From positions 930,001-994,000 of the forward strand of contig NZ_JAGSYE010000003.1 in NCBI RefSeq assembly GCF_025685565.1: 64,000 nucleotides of DNA, in the 5' to 3' direction. Every line of letters starts with the position of its first letter. The stretch's first letter is position 1. The notes under the pieces are model-generated. The model searched no databases and had not been told where the DNA came from. It saw only the letters and a list, made by a program, of their open reading frames with translations. The DNA comes from Granulicella aggregans. GTDB taxonomy: Bacteria > Acidobacteriota > Terriglobia > Terriglobales > Acidobacteriaceae. Positions 28,401 to 36,938 of the stretch are shown in pieces. A program made the translations under genes and the position numbers.

Positions 28401-28991
28401 GAGATTCGTGAGGCGTTGCGCTCACCAGGCCCGGTGAATGACGGAATCTTCGACACCATAAACACACTACTTGGGAGACCTCTTGCGGATATCGACCGCG
28501 TCAACCTTGAACGCATGGCCGCGATGTACGATATGCGTCGCGTGCAACTGGCTCACGGGATCAGGGGCGAGATCATTCCCGATATTCGCAACGGCTTCGT
28601 TGACTTCCACGTCCGGCTGAGCGAATCGATGTCTACTCCGCCGGTCGCATCCACCGGTCCGGTTGACAGTGGCGCGCCCTTTTACGTTCTTGACAATGGA
28701 ACCCTTGCAAATCTCGACCCCGCAACGCAGGTGAGGATGATTTTTGATCCCTCAGCCGCGCGCGAACTGGGAGAGACAGTACGCCTGCCGCGTTGGGACC
28801 TCGGACATTTCCAACCCAGGGAGATCGAGACGGCGGATGGGCACCGCTGGCTGCGAGTCGGCAGAACGCAGGGACCTTCGGGAATATATCGGACCGTTCA
28901 GGCAGTGGGAAACAACAACTGCAATGGAGATCCCACATCCGATGCGTGTCAGGGAGATCCCTATCTCGTTACCCCGCGAAACTCCGGTTGA
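25401..28991 (+). CDS. Large unknown single-pass membrane protein (operon gene 2)
   Basis: 1196 aa; family not recognised. An N-terminal signal anchor (RILWIASGIVIVFCGIYTIR, residues ~3-22) is followed by one long soluble region. That region has a charged coiled-coil-like part (~260-310, ELKEARAEVAAFKSKW), mixed segments rich in Trp/Tyr/Asp (~440-640), and a C-terminal helical-repeat part (~930-1080, LAEGNFNLAKQKLDGFETLK). No nuclease, NTPase or protease motif is evident. The ATG at 25401 has GGGAGG upstream and overlaps the previous stop, and the next gene begins directly after its stop, so it is an integral operon member. Confidence 0.8.
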   Translation: MKRILWIASGIVIVFCGIYTIRIVSNWNEVDDATTSTPFAQFAIGHERNVDFDWANTSLQRFTSRERRDQALDWILLSVLSQSGLSTPEIDQATFDMPPARVGYLQPIASFEYGLTRSRSLSRGRVIALVPAADSPSRALDLAQIADEQRKNTGNIPKTLMVFEYHLDPDANGARFKRLDDVDGASLFTEAAGYHHARVSNEQDFIDFLKTTDDLTYVSMNEGYLTLGGRHLGKLSKPITEDDVAALWQSAKELKEARAEVAAFKSKWESMTYRTESEKARLDAEYDAEYAKLSQRLPPERRVEGSGFSLDPTFDYSKLQALFFGHEAEILAIGGGTPSDMKKVQAGLRKRSSDAMYEYLEQVRTRPEGGGERAADKLRDMIEPYRFQAARYDGALQGTQVGMTLFYTDLLAKLKAIEYWKGEPVEDFRPLTKVRLSPIYEEEIMRFSNTRLWFGTQDRGFQNAGDEVFIGRTATRIYAASASEFTPGKESEPNAESAQFLGWWNNHYDDVARLEPEYERLNQIMKWSLALALLEQKNNESQLGFLGDYKVDHTNWFPNWIQRNPQLKYTDWDNVGFFKSVPEGIRTESLPLLVSRDFYSFGTMHSLKGGVSLAKDDLFVERAALPRNIASNEEGVLRSGLNYKEFSSDAKVLETLDKTSYEFNETGVVSKARDAAKFREADSEVRNQSIGRTTAKSGGDMKIEVKLGETSFGRFETSSKGNLIKVRFREMELDQAHGVAEEISTVLRQNSDPRLVLAGRSDVEYVMALDCDHCYVVKLRGGDHWAKYAPESQPSVSLQDGWDARAAAMESDSPVINIAMLDRNALSVEMRGTNFVHIDPGAGGQPGAMVRLTNRGPPANATTVRMEINGVMTEARSASDGSIYVLKADLPEALQQDGSAFMAAIEDAANPNQKIAHALEQNRPDQVLNDILKDPFAAKTQMDEFGRTALADADHALAEGNFNLAKQKLDGFETLKGRSPDTVARLGIADVHERPDVAVSEIREALRSPGPVNDGIFDTINTLLGRPLADIDRVNLERMAAMYDMRRVQLAHGIRGEIIPDIRNGFVDFHVRLSESMSTPPVASTGPVDSGAPFYVLDNGTLANLDPATQVRMIFDPSAARELGETVRLPRWDLGHFQPREIETADGHRWLRVGRTQGPSGIYRTVQAVGNNNCNGDPTSDACQGDPYLVTPRNSG

Positions 28992-28997
28992 GTGTCC

Positions 28998-31736
28998 ATG
29001 ATCGACACGATCGAAAGGCTGGAAGCCGAGGTCCAGATTGCTGAGGATCAACTCCGCGCAGGTGATTTCCGTACCTCTCTTACGACCTACTGCGAGGTCT
29101 TTGAGCGGCGCTGGGCATCGCTTGGCAGCAGCGACCGCCTGACGGCCGCAGACCTGACGGTGCTTGAACGGATCGCGGAGTTGAGTCTCCCTTTCGGTCT
29201 AGCGAGGCAGGCCGACGCGCTTTTTGACACTGCGGCGCAGGGCTACCTCCGGCTAGGCAGCCGGTACTGGTTTGACTACATCACTCTAAAGCGGGTTCAC
29301 CTGGCCTTTGGCAGCAATGCCGTGTTGCGGGCTCGCGAGTTGCTGCGCGGCATCGATCCAGTGCTCGGCGATATGGACGGCATCTCCTTTGACCGCGCCG
29401 GCCAGCAAGCCTTTGAGGCTAGCTACCGCTCGAGCATCGATCAGCAGGAGCGCGAGACATTCTTTGCAAACTTATATCTCCAAATGGGGCGTTTATGTCT
29501 TGCGCTGGGACTTTACACGGAGGCAGCTCAAGCCCTGGAGTGCGGTCTCGGACACGCCGGGAAGAGCTCTCCTTTGTCCGCACAGAGTGCGCGGCTGCCG
29601 CTTGAACTGGCGCTGGGGCGAGCTCTGGTCGAACGGGGAGACCTGAACGCGGCGACTGCCCGGATCAAGCTGCTGCGCGGCGAACTTGACCAGCCGCGGC
29701 ATATTGAGTCGCTAATCCGCTGGTTTGAACTGTCGGCGCAACTAGCCATTCTTCGGGGCGAGTTCGGCAGCGCGCAGGATCAACTGGTTCGCGTCTGGCA
29801 GCTTTGCCTCAGTTGCGGCTTCAAAGAGCCGGCGCTGAAGGCTCACCTCAACCTGGCTCAGTTGTTGATCGTACTGAATAAGACCATCGAGGCTAAGCGC
29901 GTGCTGGCCATCGTCGAAACGGAGGCGCGTCTGACGGGACTTTCGAATATTGCGGTCGACGCAGCGCGGTTAAGGTTGGTCGCGGATGCAAGGGCGCAGC
30001 GCGATTCGCCCCTGGCGGGCTCGGTGAGCTCCTGGCAAATCGGAGCAGAAGAAGACGTCGTTGGGACGGAGACGGTAGAGGCGCTATTCAAGATTGAGAG
30101 CGGTGGCCTATCTTTCGCTGATTTTCAACTCCGTCTGTTGCAGTTTCAGTACTGCCTGAGCTCTGGAAACAAGGTGCTGGCAGCACGGAGCCTGGAGCGG
30201 TTGCGGGCATTCGAAGGCAGCGACTCGCGGTTGATCGAACTTGCGCTGACCGCCGCAAGGGCGACGTATCTGTATTTCGATGGCGCCGTCGACCTCGCGC
30301 TTCCGATGTTGCAAGAGACAGCAGCCGCGTATTGCGAACTGGATATGAAGGGCGATCAGTGGCGAACGCAGCAATTGCTGGCAATGTGCCTCGGACGATT
30401 GGGACGGGAAGCGGAGCGGGAGTCGCTCACCACTCGAAACGAGGAGCTCCTGGCCAAGCTTTCAGGAACGCTTTCGATCGAGGATGGCATTATCTTCATG
30501 CTAAATAAGCCAACCCAGCAGGAGGAAGCTCTGGCGCGCAAGATCAGAAAGCTTCAGATGCCTGTGTCCGGAGTATGGGCGGCCTACGAAAACATGCGAC
30601 TCCTCAACGCCATTCTCGACGATGCTTATTGGCAGCGGGAAGAGATCGCCAGAAACCGCCTGCAGGGTGCAGGAGCCCCAAGGACACACACGCCAGTACC
30701 CTTGTGGCGCCGGTTATTTGCTCTGGGCTCGGATCGCGCTACGCTGGCGTTCATCGTGCTTCCCGACAGCGTTCTCATCGTCACAGTCTCCTTCGGCCGG
30801 CTGCGCTCTTGGGTCGTTCGAACAGCGCGGCTGCGGTTGCGGGAGCTGGTTCGCCGATGGCACGAAACAGTGGCTGAGAGTCGCCCCGACGAAGCGGCAC
30901 AAATCGCACGCCATCTTGCGCAGGAGCTTCAGTTAGAGAGCGTTCTAGCCGAAGTGTCACCGCGGGTGAAGCGTATCTCTATTCTGCCGGACGATGTACT
31001 CCACGGTTTTCCGTTTGCGACCCTGAAGGTTGATGGGGAATACCTTATCGAACGTTTCGCACTGACGATCGGATTTCAGCCTTTCCCAAGGCGGGTCGTA
31101 CGCAAGAGATCGGTCAGCGCGGCACCCTTTCTCGTCGGCATGACCTCGGGTTCGCCACCGCTTTTGGCTACCGGGCCGCAGATCAAATGGGTCGCAAAAT
31201 GGTTCCTGGGTAGGGGAGTCAGAACGGAGCCCTTGTTCGACGAGGAAGCGAATCCAACAGCCTTACTGAATGGCTTACAGCAAGCGACCTGCTTCCACAT
31301 TTCATGTCACGGTGAATATACGCAGAACCATCCCGAGACCACAGGATGGCAGATTGTGACGGCACCTGGGAAGACCGAAATTGTGGGATTGGATCAAATG
31401 TACCGGCTCGATCTCACCGACTTGCATCATGCTACGCTGATTTCGTGCTGGGGAGCCGACAACTTCTTGTTTCCGGGACGCTGGGTACTTAGTCTGCCGG
31501 AAGTGCTTTGGCGGGCGGGTGCCGGGTCTGTGGCGGCCTCTCTGTGGCAGGTGACGGAGGACTGCGCGACGGAGTTTGTCGAGAAGTTCTACTCTGCTTT
31601 GCCAGGCAATACGACTGACTGCGCTTTGCAGGTAGCTACGCTGGGAATGATGAAGGGCGCTGGCGGAAGACCGCGCGAGCCGTTTGACTGGGCCGGATTT
31701 CAACTGTACGGTGAGCCGAAGAAATTGAGGTTTTAG
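28998..31736 (+). CDS. Helical-repeat protein with C-terminal CHAT (caspase-like) protease domain (operon gene 3)
   Basis: 912 aa. Residues ~1-560 are a solenoid of TPR-like helix pairs (YLQMGRLCLALGLYTEAAQA and others). The C-terminal ~250 residues match a CHAT domain: ILPDDVLHGFPFATLKVDG, ATGPQIKWVAKWF, the catalytic His771 in CFHISCHGEY, and the catalytic Cys817 in TLISCWGADN, then GAGSVAASLWQVTE and AGFQLYG. CHAT proteins are cysteine peptidases related to caspases and separases, and are used in bacterial conflict systems such as those activating gasdermins. The ATG at 28998 is preferred over a GTG two codons earlier. It starts 6 bp after gene 2 and ends 2 bp before gene 4. Confidence 0.88.
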   Translation: MIDTIERLEAEVQIAEDQLRAGDFRTSLTTYCEVFERRWASLGSSDRLTAADLTVLERIAELSLPFGLARQADALFDTAAQGYLRLGSRYWFDYITLKRVHLAFGSNAVLRARELLRGIDPVLGDMDGISFDRAGQQAFEASYRSSIDQQERETFFANLYLQMGRLCLALGLYTEAAQALECGLGHAGKSSPLSAQSARLPLELALGRALVERGDLNAATARIKLLRGELDQPRHIESLIRWFELSAQLAILRGEFGSAQDQLVRVWQLCLSCGFKEPALKAHLNLAQLLIVLNKTIEAKRVLAIVETEARLTGLSNIAVDAARLRLVADARAQRDSPLAGSVSSWQIGAEEDVVGTETVEALFKIESGGLSFADFQLRLLQFQYCLSSGNKVLAARSLERLRAFEGSDSRLIELALTAARATYLYFDGAVDLALPMLQETAAAYCELDMKGDQWRTQQLLAMCLGRLGREAERESLTTRNEELLAKLSGTLSIEDGIIFMLNKPTQQEEALARKIRKLQMPVSGVWAAYENMRLLNAILDDAYWQREEIARNRLQGAGAPRTHTPVPLWRRLFALGSDRATLAFIVLPDSVLIVTVSFGRLRSWVVRTARLRLRELVRRWHETVAESRPDEAAQIARHLAQELQLESVLAEVSPRVKRISILPDDVLHGFPFATLKVDGEYLIERFALTIGFQPFPRRVVRKRSVSAAPFLVGMTSGSPPLLATGPQIKWVAKWFLGRGVRTEPLFDEEANPTALLNGLQQATCFHISCHGEYTQNHPETTGWQIVTAPGKTEIVGLDQMYRLDLTDLHHATLISCWGADNFLFPGRWVLSLPEVLWRAGAGSVAASLWQVTEDCATEFVEKFYSALPGNTTDCALQVATLGMMKGAGGRPREPFDWAGFQLYGEPKKLRF

Positions 31737-31738
31737 AG

Positions 31739-32329
31739 ATGCCTTCGAAGATTCGCGTGTTTCTGAGCAGCAAGCAGACAGAGTTCACGACGGAACGGCT
31801 CGTTATGGCGCACATGATCCGAGACATCCCCGTGCTTGAGCCGGTGCTGGCAGAGGAGTGGTTTCCTAGCGGAAGCAGCATCAAGCAGGTTTACCTGAAC
31901 GACGTGCGTACGTGTCCCATTTACGTAGGTTTATTTGGCGCAATCTACAGCGAACCAACCCACCTCGAGTACTTGGCTGCCTGTGAGAATCCTTACCGCG
32001 AAAAATTGATCTACCTGAAGAACAGCGACAACATCGACGAGCCCCTGTTAAAACTAATCGAGGACTTCAAAAGTCGCCTTGTTTTCGCTCGATTCTCGAC
32101 AATAGCGGATCTTTTGCCAGTCTTCTCAAATCACCTGATCGCAGCCCTTACCCGCATGATGACGACGCTGCAACTGCTGGGCGAAGTCAAACCCGTTACT
32201 CAGGGCGCGGGCCTGGTGATGGAAAAACGTTGGGCTAACCGGCAAAAGCAGATTCAGGAGCTGGAGTTGCCGAACGCGGCTGAATTGGAGGACGCCATCG
32301 GCTTGCTTCGAGAGAGGGGGCAATCCTAG
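31739..32329 (+). CDS. DUF4062-domain protein (operon gene 4)
   Basis: 196 aa. The first ~110 residues match DUF4062: KIRVFLSSKQTEFTTER, LAEEWFPSGSSIKQVYL and TCPIYVGLFGAIYSEPTHLE. This alpha/beta domain, distantly TIR-like, is common at the N-terminus of bacterial conflict and NLR-like proteins, where it may sense or signal. Here it stands alone with a helical C-terminus. It begins 2 bp after the CHAT gene, with GAGG-like purines inside the end of that gene, so it is translated from the same mRNA. The operon ends here. Confidence 0.83.
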   Translation: MPSKIRVFLSSKQTEFTTERLVMAHMIRDIPVLEPVLAEEWFPSGSSIKQVYLNDVRTCPIYVGLFGAIYSEPTHLEYLAACENPYREKLIYLKNSDNIDEPLLKLIEDFKSRLVFARFSTIADLLPVFSNHLIAALTRMMTTLQLLGEVKPVTQGAGLVMEKRWANRQKQIQELELPNAAELEDAIGLLRERGQS

Positions 32330-32957
32330 GCGGGCTGTTTTGCGAAGGGCGTTTGTTCCCCCATCGGTCCCGCTACAACGCCGTAAGAATTCAGGCCCGA
32401 GGTGTTGATTCGCGACAGATTTTCTTGGGCTATCGATAATAAACAAGGTTGGCGAGGGCAGAGATTGGTGAGCCCAATTGAGTCCAGGAGACCAACTCAA
32501 TCCTCCCATCCATCACCCACAGGGAAGCATATCCCGCGGCAACCCAAGACTCCTCCGCGTTTTCATGTTGATTTATTGGTTTCATTGGCGGGGCGGAGAG
32601 ACTCGAACGCCGTGCCCAATGCCCCATCGGTCGCAAAGTCAGGTTATTGTTGGTTGATTACCTCCTGCCGCGCATCACTTGTTTTCGCGGAACCAGCCGC
32701 ATCGAGCGCAATCGCGACAAAGCGTAAACTGCATCGAATTCTCCTCTCTATCCCACCCAATTGTTCAGGCGTGTCTACGCTCTATTTGGTACAAAATTTG
32801 CTTGGCATTGGTCTTCCCGATCATTTGCACCATTCAGAACGCGAAGACTGACATGAGTGAGCTGGTAGCCCACTGCTCTGACCAATCGTTTACCTGTGGA
32901 GTGCAGCGCAGCCGTCGAGGCTTTCGTGGTGATCCGGTGGCTGCCACCAAAAAACGA
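32330..32957. other. 628-bp region without genes between the operon and the integrase remnant
   Basis: No supported reading frame. At 32586-32608 the minus strand reads like the 3' end of a tRNA or tmRNA (GTTCGAGTC followed by a GC-rich acceptor and CCA), but the T-stem is imperfect and no 5' half is present. The stretch just before 32958 may be decayed integrase N-terminus. Confidence 0.5.
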
Positions 32958-33768
32958 CTTCTCGTGGCTTCCATTTTTTGAGACCGCCGAGCGCTTCCTT
33001 GGGGATCGCATCCCGCACCTCGCACCCTGAAGCATCCAGACGGAGCGGGAGAGGGTGAAGCCCATCAACAAGGTCCTGGGCAAGGTGGCAGTGTGGCGCA
33101 TGACGGCTGGGCCGTCATACATCCGAGACCGGAAGACGGCCGGCCGATCGAACGCCAACATCAACCGGGAACTGGACATCATCCGGGGAGTCCTCGAGCG
33201 GGCGAAGCGCCGGCACCACTTCTCGGAGGAGATTCACCCGCTGACCCCACTCCAGAACATCCGGCGAGCGCTGACCTACGAAGAGAAGGTCAACCTCCTT
33301 CACGGGGCCGGAACGCGCCCTGAGTGGCGGACCGTCGCGTGCGCGGCGCGTCTAGCGCTCAACACGACCATGCGCGGGTGCGAGATCAAAGAGCTGCGCT
33401 GGCGCGACGTCGACACGATCGGGCGGTCGCTCGCAGTGAGAAAGAGCAAGACGGAGGCCGGGGAGCGGGTGATCCCGCTCAACGCCGATGCCTGGGCCGT
33501 GATTCTCGAGCTCTACCGGCGCTCATAGGCGCGCGGTGCGAACTTCCTCTTCCCCGCCTGCGAGACGGCGCATTTCGACCCTACACGCAACATCAAGGGT
33601 TGGCGCACAGCATGGCGACGGCTGACGCGGGCGATTCATTGCGCCGGTTGCGGAGTGCTGCGGAATACCGGTGAGACGTGTTCCGAGTGCGGTGCCAGCA
33701 TCGCGAAGCTCAAGAGTCCCTTTGCTGGCTTTCGCTTCCATGATCTCCGCCATCAGGCCATTACGGAG
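32958..33768 (+). pseudogene. Tyrosine recombinase (integrase) remnant
   Basis: A diverged copy of the intact integrase at 50426-51721 (for example ERVKPINK, TTMRGCEIKE, RKSKTEAGERVIPLNADAWA are shared). Lesions: no recognisable N-terminus, a TGA at 33028-33030 where the intact gene has Arg, a 6-bp in-frame deletion near 33113, a TAG at 33526-33528 followed by a small deletion, and truncation right after HDLRHQAITE at 33768, so the catalytic Tyr is lost. It keeps the CxxC...CxxC insert of its relative. It marks the right end of the decayed element. Confidence 0.9.
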
Positions 33769-33884
33769 GTCGTCGCGGGCCCGCTCACCGGTATTGTTAT
33801 TCCACAATGGTCGGCGACGTCTCTACTGGTGGTGGAAACCGCATCTTCCGCTCCTAAACTCCTAGATAGAACAATCTCGGGGAG

Positions 33885-35207
33885 CTAGTGAATGCCGAGT
33901 TGTACTTGTATTGCTTCGAGAGAGCTTCCTTTTGTCTCTGGATACGCGAAGAGGACGATGAGGAACTGAATCAGCATCATCACTGAAAAGAATGTAAACG
34001 GGGCTCCTTGGGAGCGCGCGGCAATGTAGGGAAACACTCCGGCGATGATTGCGTTCATGATCCAATGCGCCGACGATCCTACGCTTTGTCCCTTCGAACG
34101 AACACGCGACGGAAAGATCTCCGCGATGTAGACCCAGATCACCGAACCCTGAGAGATCGCAAAGAAGACGATAAAGAGCACGAGTAGCCAGACGAGCAGG
34201 TTTTGGTGGGTATGGGTATAGAACACTGCTGAAACGCCCGCCAAAGCGAGCGCCATTCCGACGGCACCCACGAGCAGCAAGGTCTTCCGGCCTAGCTTGT
34301 CAATCAAACTCATCCCTAAGAAAGTTGCCACGAGGTTCACGAGTCCGACCCCCACGGTCTGGAGGGCGGCTGAAGTCGAACTGAAACCCGCGGAAGCGAA
34401 GATGTAATTGGAATAGTAGAGAATGGCGTTGATTCCAGACAATTGGTTGAACAATCCGACTGAAACTGCCAAGAAGATCGGGCGATTATAGCGACCGCTA
34501 AAAAGCGACTCTTGTTTTGCGCCGCGCTCGAAGTGCACGGAATCGATGATTTCCTGCAACTCAGCCTGCGAGTTGGGAGAGCCCATCAGTTCTAGTACCT
34601 GTCTTGCCTCGTCAGTCTGATGTGTCGTAACAAGCCATCTGGAGCTCCGAGGAATTCCGTAGAGCATCACTAAGAATGCTATGGACGGAGCCACTGCCAC
34701 CCCGAATTCCCATCTCCATTGAGCTAGTCCCAGATGCAACGTCGTAATCAAGAAGTTCGACAGGTAGGCCAGGAGAATTCCTAAGACGACATTCGTCTGG
34801 AATAGTCCTACCATTCGCCCACGCGACTTCGCTGGTGCTAGCTCAGCAATGTAAACCGGCCCGAGGACGGAAGAGCCGCCTATTCCGATGCCGCCGACGA
34901 ATCTAGCCGCCATGAGCACGGGCCAGTTCCAACTTATCGCGCAGCCGATTGCCGAGACCGTGTACAGGATTGCCATAATGCGTAAAGCTTCACGTCCGCC
35001 AATCTTCTGGCCTAGAACTCCAGAGGTCATCGCACCGATGACCGTGCCGAACAGTCCGATGAAGACAGTGAGACCCAGCGTTGTCGGAGTAAGTTGAAAG
35101 ACCTCGGCCAGCTGCTGAGTGGTTCCAGCGATAACTGCTGTGTCAAAACCAAAGAGTAGTCCACCTAAAGCCCCAACGATGGCAGCCCTCATTAGATACT
35201 TGTTCAC
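33885..35207 (-). CDS. MFS sugar transporter, SP family, probable sucrose/fructose importer
   Basis: 440 aa with about twelve transmembrane helices. Sugar-porter signatures are present: GLLFGFDTAVIAG near the start, AARFVGGIGIGGSSVLGPVY, LFNQLSGINAILYYSNYIF, DKLGRKTLLLVG and PETKGSSLE at the C-terminus. It is an inner-membrane proton-coupled sugar symporter. The GTG at 35207 with GGGAG five bases upstream is preferred: the longer frame would run back into the GH32 gene and add a non-membrane leader. It lies 56 bp downstream of that GH32 on the same strand, so it probably imports the fructose or sucrose released. Confidence 0.9.
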   Translation of the reverse strand: MNKYLMRAAIVGALGGLLFGFDTAVIAGTTQQLAEVFQLTPTTLGLTVFIGLFGTVIGAMTSGVLGQKIGGREALRIMAILYTVSAIGCAISWNWPVLMAARFVGGIGIGGSSVLGPVYIAELAPAKSRGRMVGLFQTNVVLGILLAYLSNFLITTLHLGLAQWRWEFGVAVAPSIAFLVMLYGIPRSSRWLVTTHQTDEARQVLELMGSPNSQAELQEIIDSVHFERGAKQESLFSGRYNRPIFLAVSVGLFNQLSGINAILYYSNYIFASAGFSSTSAALQTVGVGLVNLVATFLGMSLIDKLGRKTLLLVGAVGMALALAGVSAVFYTHTHQNLLVWLLVLFIVFFAISQGSVIWVYIAEIFPSRVRSKGQSVGSSAHWIMNAIIAGVFPYIAARSQGAPFTFFSVMMLIQFLIVLFAYPETKGSSLEAIQVQLGIH

Positions 35208-35263
35208 TGCGTCTCCCGTTGGTCTGGCGATAGTCGTGCTTTGCTTTGAGACTCGCGGTCTGA

Positions 35264-36793
35264 TCAGGTGACTGCTGGCGTAGTCAGCCGATTGTGTGAA
35301 ATGGGGCTGATGGCCCATGCTTCCACGCGAGTTCCTTTGCCAACTATCCGCACGGCGAGATCGGGCGCTTGCGTCTGATTGCAGTAGAAGCGCTTCGTGT
35401 AGCCGACTCGTCCCATCAGAACAAGCTCGATCACAGAGGCGTCGACAAAGGCATGGACTGAGGGTGAATCTCCAGCCCGTAAAGGAAATTCCGTTTCATC
35501 GATCAGCATCGCTTGACGATCCGGCAGATACTGAACAACCAGGATTTCATTGCTGACAAAGCCAATGGTAAGGCTGAAGAACTCTTTGGCAAGCCCCGCG
35601 CACAGTAGTTCGCCATTACATGCGGTCAGCAGAAGCCGGCTTCCGTCTTTTCCCGACGTCTTTGGGATACTGGCGGACCGTAGCGTCTTAGTCTCGGGTA
35701 AGATCGAAAGCTGAAGCATGCCCTCTCGATCTAAAGTCATTACGCGGGGAAGGCTCATCATGCCGGACCAGCCCGCTTTCCGCATTGCATCTTCGCTGCG
35801 GCGTTCCGGGATCCACCCCCACAAGATTCGTCGCCCATTTTTGTCAACGTTCGTTTTCGGGGCATAGAAGGCACCCAGGTCCAGGACCCCTGTCTTCTCT
35901 GGTGTGAATTTCAATTTGGCGTCGTCAAACATGCCGGATTGCCAAAAGACCTTGCCCAATGTGGAGTAGATGAGTACGTGTTTACCATCCAGCGCAAAGA
36001 AATCTGGACACTCCCACATCTCTCCGTCGTCGCATGGATTTGGAGTGGGCTTACCGTTCCATTTGCCTTCGACAAGTTTGTGCAAATATTCCCAACGGTT
36101 TAGATCGTTAGAGCGGTACAGAAGAACGCATCCACCTTCCTTCGCCACTCCAGAGCCGACCGTCATGTAATACGTGTTGCCCTGCTTCCAGATCGAGGGA
36201 TCGCGGAAGCCGGTAATTTTCATCTCGGTCGGAGGGGTGGCGACAATCGGGGAGGATTGTTTATGCCACGTTCGCAAGTCCTTGTCATCTGACCACGCAA
36301 GACACTGAGACTCCTGGATTGGCGGCCCACCGTCTTTGATCGTCGCGTGCTCGGGAGTGCTCTTCCTTGTTGCGGTGTATACCGCATAAACACGGCGTCC
36401 GACCTTAAAGGTCGATCCAGAGAAGACGCCGAATTCATCTGGCCCCCCCGGGGTCGGAGTCATGGCTACTGGAAGATGCGTCCAGTGCAGCATGTCAGTC
36501 GAGATTGCATGATTCCAGCTCATGTTGCCCCAGACCGGGGCCTCAGGATTGTACTGAAAGAACAGATGATAATGACCATCAAAATAGATGGGGCCATTCG
36601 GGTCGTTCATCCAGTTTTTTGCTGGAAGCAAGTGAAACTGGGGCCTCTCTGGGTCAAGCGCAATCGTGCCATTTTCTTCGACACTACGACTTGCGCTGAC
36701 TTGTCCGTTGGATTGTCTCAATGCGAGCAAGGCTGCCACGCTGGAAATTAGGAATTGCCGTCGATCAAGCGGAGCGTCGGTAGATTCAGTCAT
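35264..36793 (-). CDS. GH32 beta-fructofuranosidase/levanase-type enzyme, Tat-exported
   Basis: 509 aa. LDRRQFLISSVAALLAL is a Tat-type signal. All three GH32 carboxylates are in canonical motifs: WMNDPNGP (nucleophile Asp, ~residue 62), ITGFRDPSIW (transition-state Asp) and GEMWECPDFF (acid/base Glu). A C-terminal beta-sandwich follows. It should cleave beta-linked fructose from levan, inulin or sucrose outside the cytoplasm. It is the first gene of a pair with the MFS transporter and lies downstream of the TonB receptor on the same strand. Confidence 0.93.
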   Translation of the reverse strand: MTESTDAPLDRRQFLISSVAALLALRQSNGQVSASRSVEENGTIALDPERPQFHLLPAKNWMNDPNGPIYFDGHYHLFFQYNPEAPVWGNMSWNHAISTDMLHWTHLPVAMTPTPGGPDEFGVFSGSTFKVGRRVYAVYTATRKSTPEHATIKDGGPPIQESQCLAWSDDKDLRTWHKQSSPIVATPPTEMKITGFRDPSIWKQGNTYYMTVGSGVAKEGGCVLLYRSNDLNRWEYLHKLVEGKWNGKPTPNPCDDGEMWECPDFFALDGKHVLIYSTLGKVFWQSGMFDDAKLKFTPEKTGVLDLGAFYAPKTNVDKNGRRILWGWIPERRSEDAMRKAGWSGMMSLPRVMTLDREGMLQLSILPETKTLRSASIPKTSGKDGSRLLLTACNGELLCAGLAKEFFSLTIGFVSNEILVVQYLPDRQAMLIDETEFPLRAGDSPSVHAFVDASVIELVLMGRVGYTKRFYCNQTQAPDLAVRIVGKGTRVEAWAISPISHNRLTTPAVT

Positions 36794-36866
36794 TCAGGCC
36801 AAAGATCCTTAGTCAAGCGGATTTGATATCAGCATTTGCGAGGTTGATGGGGCTGGACCCAACTCC

Positions 36867-36898
36867 AGCCGCCCTATAAGGATCGTTATAGGGCGGCT
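36867..36898 (-). terminator. Perfect 12-bp hairpin between TonB receptor and GH32 genes
   Basis: AGCCGCCCTATA pairs fully with TATAGGGCGGCT around an 8-base loop, 41 bp after the receptor stop. No T-run follows on either strand, so it may be an mRNA-stabilising or processing hairpin rather than a true terminator. Confidence 0.55.
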
Positions 36899-36938
36899 AA
36901 GACTTAGTTAACAGTGGGAAGCTTTCGGGGGACCCTAA

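Larger units (their letters stand above)
23140..33768 (+). mobile_element. Decayed integrative element carrying the CHAT/DUF4062 operon
   Basis: Its left ~167 bp (23140-23306) are a diverged copy of the left end of the intact element at 46788-46954, including three arm-site-like repeats at the same spacing. Its right end is a broken copy (32958-33768) of that element's integrase in the same orientation. The four-gene operon lies between, as cargo lies between attL and integrase in the intact element. No matching att repeat survives, because the integrase end is truncated. Boundaries are therefore those of the recognisable homology. Confidence 0.75.

Noticed and set aside
28992..31736. CHAT protein as a gasdermin-activating protease
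   Set aside because: No gasdermin-like small protein with a membrane-pore fold is encoded next to it; the partners are large single-pass proteins instead, so this known system is not supported.
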